Source: Intestinimonas sp052065695
Lineage (GTDB): Bacteria > Bacillota > Clostridia > Oscillospirales > Oscillospiraceae
NCBI RefSeq assembly: GCF_052065695.1
Contig: NZ_JBQHTM010000010.1
Coordinates: 1-64,000 of the forward strand
Reading direction: 5' to 3'
Length of the DNA stretch: 64,000 bases
The position numbers and the translations under genes were made by a program. Positions 59,621-64,000 of this stretch are shown here, piece by piece (the first letter of the stretch is position 1; each line of letters starts with the position of its first letter). A model generated the notes under the pieces. It was not told the origin of the DNA and made no database searches. It worked only from the letters and a program-made list of their open reading frames with translations.

Positions 59621-60866
59621 CCTTCTGACCCTCCTTTGCCTTTTTGTTGGCATCCATGATCTCCACAAGGCCCTGAAGCCGAGTCTCGAACTGCGCCTCA
59701 GAGAAGTTGCGGGGATCGGCCTGGTCGCCGTCATAGACCGCCAGCGGCACGTCGCAGGCCTCTGCCACCCGGCGGGTCACCTCGGCCTGGATGCCGCTCC
59801 ACATCTTGCAGCTGCGATTGGTGTGGACCAGGATGCCGTCGATGTGGTTGGGCTTGGCGATGGCCAGCCGGTTGTCCACCGCCCGCTCGATGCAGACGGA
59901 GTTCCACACGGAGGCATAGGTGATGAGCATTTCGTCCAGGCTATCATAGATGCGGTGAGTGTAGTTGCCATAGACATAGGAGGTGGTGTTGATGCCATCA
60001 GCGGCCAGCGCATCGGCGATGTAGCGGAGGTAAGGCCACACCGAGATGCCCTCCATCATGACACGGTACTTCTCCTCCCCCTTGAAGGTGGTCTCACCGT
60101 TGTCCAGCATCTTCTGGTATTCCTGGCACAGGGTGTTGTAGGCTTCGGCCGCGGCGGGATAGCACCGGCCGGTCACCATGCCGCCCATGTTGCTCACGAT
60201 ATCGGAGCCGTTGAAGAGGGCGGGCATGTTGTTGGAGTACTCGCAGGCCTTGACCCAGGCCTGGCTGGCGGCTTTGACGTTCTTCATGATCTCCTCGAAC
60301 CGCGCCTGGTCCCACTTCTTCCCGGTGATCTTCTCGATCTGGGCAATGCAGTCGTAGAACTGGGCACGCATGTACTTCAGCTGGGCCTCCGATACATCGT
60401 AATCCGGATTGAAGGGAATGTCCAGAATCACCAGGGGAACATTGAGCTCCACGGCCAGATTCTCATACCACTTGAACATGCAGTCGCAGATGTTGTTGCA
60501 GCAGGCCAGGAAATCGGGCAGCGGCATGGGCTGGGCCTCGCACTCGCCGGTCTTGGCAAAGGCCAGGTTGATCCGGGCATAGGCGCAGATGTCGTTGGAA
60601 TAGCCCGCCGCCTCACTCTGCTCGCAGAGCTCCTGGGCCGCGTGCCGGGCGCCGATGGCAGCCGCCTGGCTCTCGGGGTAGACGGTGCTGATCTGGAAGG
60701 TCTGGAGGATTTCTGCGGGGAAATTGCTGGCGCTCCAGCAGACCATCTCCCCTCTCGCCTTGGCCTCGATGGCGTCGGTATACATGGTGCTGGACAGGGC
60801 CCGCACCTTTCCGGTGCCGGATTCCGGACTTTTGTCCTTCTTGATCACGGTGTATTTTTCAGGCAT
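59613..60866 (-). CDS. 2-hydroxyacyl-CoA dehydratase, first subunit (HgdA/FldB/LcdA type)
   Basis: A 417-residue subunit. EAKARGEMVCWSASNFPAEI, VYPESQAAAIGARHAAQE and NDICAYARINLAF match the opening of lactoyl-CoA and phenyllactoyl-CoA dehydratases. HTNRSCKMWSGIQ, DQADPRNFSEAQFETR supply further conserved residues. The resemblance to LcdA/FldB supports a lactate-like or aryl-lactate-like 2-hydroxyacid; the exact acid is unresolved. GGAGGGG lies before the ATG. Confidence 0.92.
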   Translation of the reverse strand: MPEKYTVIKKDKSPESGTGKVRALSSTMYTDAIEAKARGEMVCWSASNFPAEILQTFQISTVYPESQAAAIGARHAAQELCEQSEAAGYSNDICAYARINLAFAKTGECEAQPMPLPDFLACCNNICDCMFKWYENLAVELNVPLVILDIPFNPDYDVSEAQLKYMRAQFYDCIAQIEKITGKKWDQARFEEIMKNVKAASQAWVKACEYSNNMPALFNGSDIVSNMGGMVTGRCYPAAAEAYNTLCQEYQKMLDNGETTFKGEEKYRVMMEGISVWPYLRYIADALAADGINTTSYVYGNYTHRIYDSLDEMLITYASVWNSVCIERAVDNRLAIAKPNHIDGILVHTNRSCKMWSGIQAEVTRRVAEACDVPLAVYDGDQADPRNFSEAQFETRLQGLVEIMDANKKAKEGQKDE

Positions 60867-60893
60867 ATGATCCCCTCCTGTTACAGTCGTTTT

Positions 60894-61706
60894 CTATTGG
60901 TTGTTTGATGAATTGGTTTTCACATATCTCCTGTATGCGTGGAGCGCCGCGCCGATGGCGCCGAACAGCTGGGCCTTGGAGTCATAACGGATCTCCACCC
61001 CCAGGTCTCTGGCGATGGCGCTGCGCACGCCGTTGTTGAGGGCCACGCCGCCGCTCATGCACACCTGCTCCCGGATACCCAGCCGGCGGGCAAGGCCGCA
61101 CACACGGCTGGCCACCGAGTTGCAGATCCCGGCCACCACGTCGGGGATGGCCGCCCCGCCGGAGAGCTGGCTGATCACCTCGCTCTCGGCAAAGACGGTA
61201 CAGGTGCTGGAGATGGAGACCGGCGCCTGGGCCGCGGCGGCCTGGACCTCCAGCTGGGAGATGTCCAGCTTCAGGATATTGGCCATCACATCCAGAAAAC
61301 GGCCCGTACCGGCGGCGCACTTGTCGTTCATGACAAAGCTCTCCATCATCCCGCTCTCATTGAGGGAGATCACCTTGGCGTCCTGTCCCCCGATGTCGAT
61401 GATGGTCCGCACCTCGGGAAAAACCCAGTGGGCACCCATGGCGTGGCAGCTGAGTTCGCTGACGGATACCGCGTCTCCGCCGAAGTGCTTGCGGCCATAG
61501 CCGGTGACCACCGAGGCGGAGATCTGCTCCTGGGAAAGGCCGGCGGCGGCCAGGACCTTTTGGATGGTCTCCTGGGCGCCGGAGGTGCCGATCCCCGCCA
61601 CCTCCAGGGCCTGGGCGGCGATCTCGGTGCCGTCCTTCAGGATCACGCACTTAGATGTGGTGGAGCCGATGTCGATCCCCAGGGTGTAAATGGGTGTATC
61701 GCTCAT
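60894..61706 (-). CDS. 2-hydroxyacyl-CoA dehydratase activator ATPase (HgdC/FldI type)
   Basis: A 270-residue homodimeric ATPase of the BadF/BcrA family that injects a high-energy electron into the dehydratase. GIDIGSTTSKCVIL is the phosphate motif, DIGGQDAKVI the second, and NDKCAAGTGRFLDVMA with STCTVFAESEVIS provides the two cysteines per monomer that share the bridging [4Fe-4S] cluster. ATG 61706 follows AGGTGAG; GTG 61715 is an alternative. Lies between the acyl-CoA dehydrogenase and dehydratase genes. Confidence 0.94.
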   Translation of the reverse strand: MSDTPIYTLGIDIGSTTSKCVILKDGTEIAAQALEVAGIGTSGAQETIQKVLAAAGLSQEQISASVVTGYGRKHFGGDAVSVSELSCHAMGAHWVFPEVRTIIDIGGQDAKVISLNESGMMESFVMNDKCAAGTGRFLDVMANILKLDISQLEVQAAAAQAPVSISSTCTVFAESEVISQLSGGAAIPDVVAGICNSVASRVCGLARRLGIREQVCMSGGVALNNGVRSAIARDLGVEIRYDSKAQLFGAIGAALHAYRRYVKTNSSNNQ

Positions 61707-61718
61707 TGCGCTCACCTA

Positions 61719-62858
61719 TCAGTCCTTGAGCAGGGAGCGGGCAATGACGGTCTGCTGAATCTGGGAGGTACCTTCAAAGATGGTGAACACACGGCAGTCC
61801 CGATAGAGGCGCTCAATCCGGTACTCCTTGGTGTAGCCGTAGCCGCCGTGGAGCTGAAGGGCCTTGGCCGCCAGCTCATTGCAGATCTCGGAGGCGTAGT
61901 ACTTGGCCATGGACACCAGGGCGGAGCAGTTCTCGCCCCGGTCCTTGGCCTCGGCAGCGGAGTAGAGCAGCTCACGGGCGGCCTGGAGCTTAGTGGCCAT
62001 ATCGGCCAGGGTGAACTTGGTGTTCTGGAAGTCCGCGATGGCCTTTCCAAACTGCTTGCGCACCTTGGTGTACTTGACGGCCTCATCCAGGCAGCTCTGG
62101 GCTACGCCGACGGACATGGCCGCCACGCCCAGGCGCCCGCCGTCCAGCGTCTTCATGGCCACCTTGAAGCCCTGGTTGAGCTCGCCCAGCAGGTTCTCCT
62201 TGGGTACCTTCACATCCTCCAGCACGATGTCGCTGGTGGCGGCCCCGATGAGGCCCATCTTCCGCACATGGCTGCCGGTGGAGACGCCCTCGGAGTGCAT
62301 ATCCACGATGAAAGCGCTCACGCCCACTTTGCCGTCGGCGTCCTTGGTCTTGGCATACACCACGGCGTCTGCGCACAGGGGGGCGCGGGTGATGAAGGTC
62401 TTTCGGCCGTTGAGCAGGAAGTAGTCGCCCATATCCTCGGCCTTGGTGATGATGGAGGAGGCGTCCGAACCGGCGCCGGGCTCCGTCAGGGCAAAGCACA
62501 TCTTTTTCTCATTGGTGACCAGGGGGGGCAGATACTTCTGCTTCTGGGCCTCGGTGCCGGAGATCAGGAGGGGACCGCCGCCCAGGCCGTTGGGGGCGGA
62601 CACATAGAGGGAGGCCACAGCGCTCACTCTGGAGATTTCCTCGATGACGGCGATGTAATCCATGTTGTTGCCGCCCATGCCGCCGTACTCCTCAGGGATC
62701 TTAATGCCGAAGAAGCCGATGTCGGCCATTTTCTGCAACACTTCCTCCGGGAACACGTTGGTCTCCTCCACCTGGTCCAGAAGGTCGGGGGTGAGCTCCT
62801 TGTTGGCAAAGTCCCGGGCCAGCTGCCGGAGCATGAGATTGTCTTCACTGAAAACCAT
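61719..62858 (-). CDS. Acyl-CoA dehydrogenase
   Basis: A 379-residue flavoprotein of the short-chain/butyryl type. CFALTEPGAGSDASS is the substrate/FAD loop, KTFITRAP and GGRLGVAAMSVG follow, and the catalytic Glu is in FTIFEGTSQIQQ near the C-terminus. In this operon it probably reduces the enoyl-CoA made by the dehydratase, as AcdA does in the Clostridium sporogenes Fld pathway. No etfAB genes are in the window. Confidence 0.94.
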   Translation of the reverse strand: MVFSEDNLMLRQLARDFANKELTPDLLDQVEETNVFPEEVLQKMADIGFFGIKIPEEYGGMGGNNMDYIAVIEEISRVSAVASLYVSAPNGLGGGPLLISGTEAQKQKYLPPLVTNEKKMCFALTEPGAGSDASSIITKAEDMGDYFLLNGRKTFITRAPLCADAVVYAKTKDADGKVGVSAFIVDMHSEGVSTGSHVRKMGLIGAATSDIVLEDVKVPKENLLGELNQGFKVAMKTLDGGRLGVAAMSVGVAQSCLDEAVKYTKVRKQFGKAIADFQNTKFTLADMATKLQAARELLYSAAEAKDRGENCSALVSMAKYYASEICNELAAKALQLHGGYGYTKEYRIERLYRDCRVFTIFEGTSQIQQTVIARSLLKD

Positions 62859-62899
62859 AGTCGATGACTCCTATCTTTATTGTTGTGGAAATCAGAGGC

Positions 62900-64000
62900 T
62901 CAGCCCTGCTTGACGGCACCGCTCTGCTTTAGGGACTCGATCTCCTCCGCGCTGTAACCCAGCTGCTCCATAATGGTGGTGGTGTCGGCGCCGATCTTTC
63001 CGCCGATGCGGAAGCCGGCGTCGGGGACGGAGGCAAACTGCACCGGAGTGTTGGAGAACACCGTCCTCTGCCCACCGGCGTAGGTGTACTCCCGCAGGAA
63101 GTTGTTGGCCCAGGCCTGCTCATCCACCACCACGTCCTTGTAGTGGGCCAGGCGCTCCACAGGCATGTCCAGGGACTCCATCCGCTCCACCCAGTAAGTG
63201 CTGTCCTGGGTGAGGAAGATCTTGTCCAGGGTGGCCACGGCCTCGGCCACGTGGTTCTTGGCCACATCCAGAGTGGCGAAGCGGGGGTCCTCCGCCAGGT
63301 CGGGCTGCTGGAACACGTCGGTGCACATCTTCTTCCAGTAGCGGTTGTACTCGGGCATGGCCAGGTAGATCCACTCGCCGTCCTTGCACTTGTAGCAGGT
63401 CAGCAGCGCGCTGTTGCAGTCGAAATGATCTCTGGGGAACTCCCGTCCATACTGTGCCAGGATGAGGCCGTTGCACTGGAGGAAAATGGCGTCCTGATAG
63501 AGAGAGGTGGTCAGGTACTCGCCCTCGCCGGTGGTTTTGGCCTTGACCAGAGCCGCCGAAATACCGGCCGCCAGGGTGAGGGCCGCCACATGGTCGCCGA
63601 AGCCGCCGATGGTGCTCATGACGCTCTCGCCCTTGGGGGAGAGGTCGGCCATCATGCCGGAACGGGACAGGAAGCAGGTGTAGTCGTAGCCCGGCTTATC
63701 CTTCAGAGGGCCCTTGGAGCCGTAGCCCGTCATGTCCGCGTAGACGATCTTGGGATTGACGGCCTTGATCTCCTCATAGGTGAGGTGCAGCTTCTGCATC
63801 GCGTGCAGGCGGTTGTTGGTGAGGAACACGTCGCAGGTGGCGGCCAGCTTATAGATGACCTCCTGGCCCGCGGTGTCTTTGGCGTTGACGCTGAGGAACT
63901 GCTTATTGGCATTTTCCAGATCAAAGCTGGGGCAGCCATCCTCAAACTGAGGCGTACGCTGATTGCGGAAGGACACCCGATAGGGATCGCCCTCGGGCGC
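62900..64000 (-). CDS. Family III CoA-transferase (CaiB/BaiF), 5' end outside the window
   Basis: 367 codons are visible; the reading frame runs off at 64000, so the N-terminal CoA-binding part is missing. The visible N-terminal piece PEGDPYRVSFRNQRTPQFED, then DVFLTNNRLHAMQKLHLTYE and YADMTGYGSKGPLKDKPGYD, are family III blocks. The candidate catalytic Asp lies a little further on, as in GFGDHVAALTLAAGI. It is the first visible gene of the operon and most likely charges the 2-hydroxyacid with CoA from the product acyl-CoA, as FldA does. A GTG at 63976 is not the real start. Confidence 0.88.
   Translation of the reverse strand, partial: APEGDPYRVSFRNQRTPQFEDGCPSFDLENANKQFLSVNAKDTAGQEVIYKLAATCDVFLTNNRLHAMQKLHLTYEEIKAVNPKIVYADMTGYGSKGPLKDKPGYDYTCFLSRSGMMADLSPKGESVMSTIGGFGDHVAALTLAAGISAALVKAKTTGEGEYLTTSLYQDAIFLQCNGLILAQYGREFPRDHFDCNSALLTCYKCKDGEWIYLAMPEYNRYWKKMCTDVFQQPDLAEDPRFATLDVAKNHVAEAVATLDKIFLTQDSTYWVERMESLDMPVERLAHYKDVVVDEQAWANNFLREYTYAGGQRTVFSNTPVQFASVPDAGFRIGGKIGADTTTIMEQLGYSAEEIESLKQSGAVKQG

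Noticed and set aside
60939..62867. 642-codon plus-strand open frame opposite the activator and acyl-CoA dehydrogenase
   Set aside because: Antisense shadow; the minus-strand proteins have clear catalytic motifs.

Overview
The window looks like a chromosomal segment of a strictly anaerobic, high-GC member of the Clostridia, probably a gut Oscillospiraceae of the Flavonifractor/Lawsonibacter/Intestinimonas type. The grounds are strong AGGAGG-type ribosome binding sites, GTG/TTG starts, GC-rich codon use, an oxygen-sensitive 2-hydroxyacyl-CoA dehydratase with its activator, LarA-type lactate racemase, and anaerobic GlpABC-like FAD oxidoreductase trios. The genus is an inference; no rRNA or tRNA gene was seen. 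Layout: (1) 0.3-3.8 kb, an operon for a dicarboxylate-type carrier, a family III CoA-transferase and HMG-CoA lyase, fit for importing a branched hydroxy-dicarboxylate, activating it and cleaving it. (2) 3.9-15.7 kb, housekeeping genes: thyA followed by a rare DUF523(TudS-like)-dihydrofolate reductase fusion, a FUSC-like membrane protein, mtaB, a His-less HPr-like protein with yfbR, an ACT/DUF711 pair, a nitroreductase, a chemoreceptor, pgi and a small P-loop protein. (3) 16-33 kb, a sugar-alcohol/glycerol-phosphate island: two copies of a GlpA-GlpB-DUF1667 trio flank an AraM-like glycerol-1-phosphate dehydrogenase, two FGGY kinases, an AraL-like HAD phosphatase, an unassigned probable TIM-barrel protein, a DeoR regulator and an orphan EutH. 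(4) 33.8-41.2 kb: NADP-isocitrate dehydrogenase, a putative cobalamin-riboswitch-led gene for a protein made of homing-endonuclease-associated repeats, a glycosyltransferase, trxB and a two-component system. (5) 41.4-46.1 kb, a divergent lactate module (permease; LarA racemase and a GlcD-type dehydrogenase) around an array of ATTGGTnnnACCAAT operators. (6) 46.2-55.1 kb: MATE pump with MarR, a three-subunit molybdenum hydroxylase, a YibE/F membrane protein and a secreted purple-acid-phosphatase-like enzyme. (7) 55.3-64.0 kb, a reductive 2-hydroxyacid operon: CoA-transferase (cut by the window end), acyl-CoA dehydrogenase, activator, two dehydratase subunits, an SLC13 permease and an AMP-forming ligase. 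The most unusual signal is at 10.24-10.48 and 14.6-15.1 kb. The 3' ends of two unrelated genes (the DUF711 gene and pgi) are duplicated, stop codon included, around three related palindrome-rich inserts. Each insert begins just after the stop codon with a reverse-complement copy of the segment near the start of the duplicated gene tail. The inserts share three ordered hairpins whose stems change together while the loop ATTCA(C/T)T is kept. I know of no described family with this architecture and rate it the best candidate for something new.
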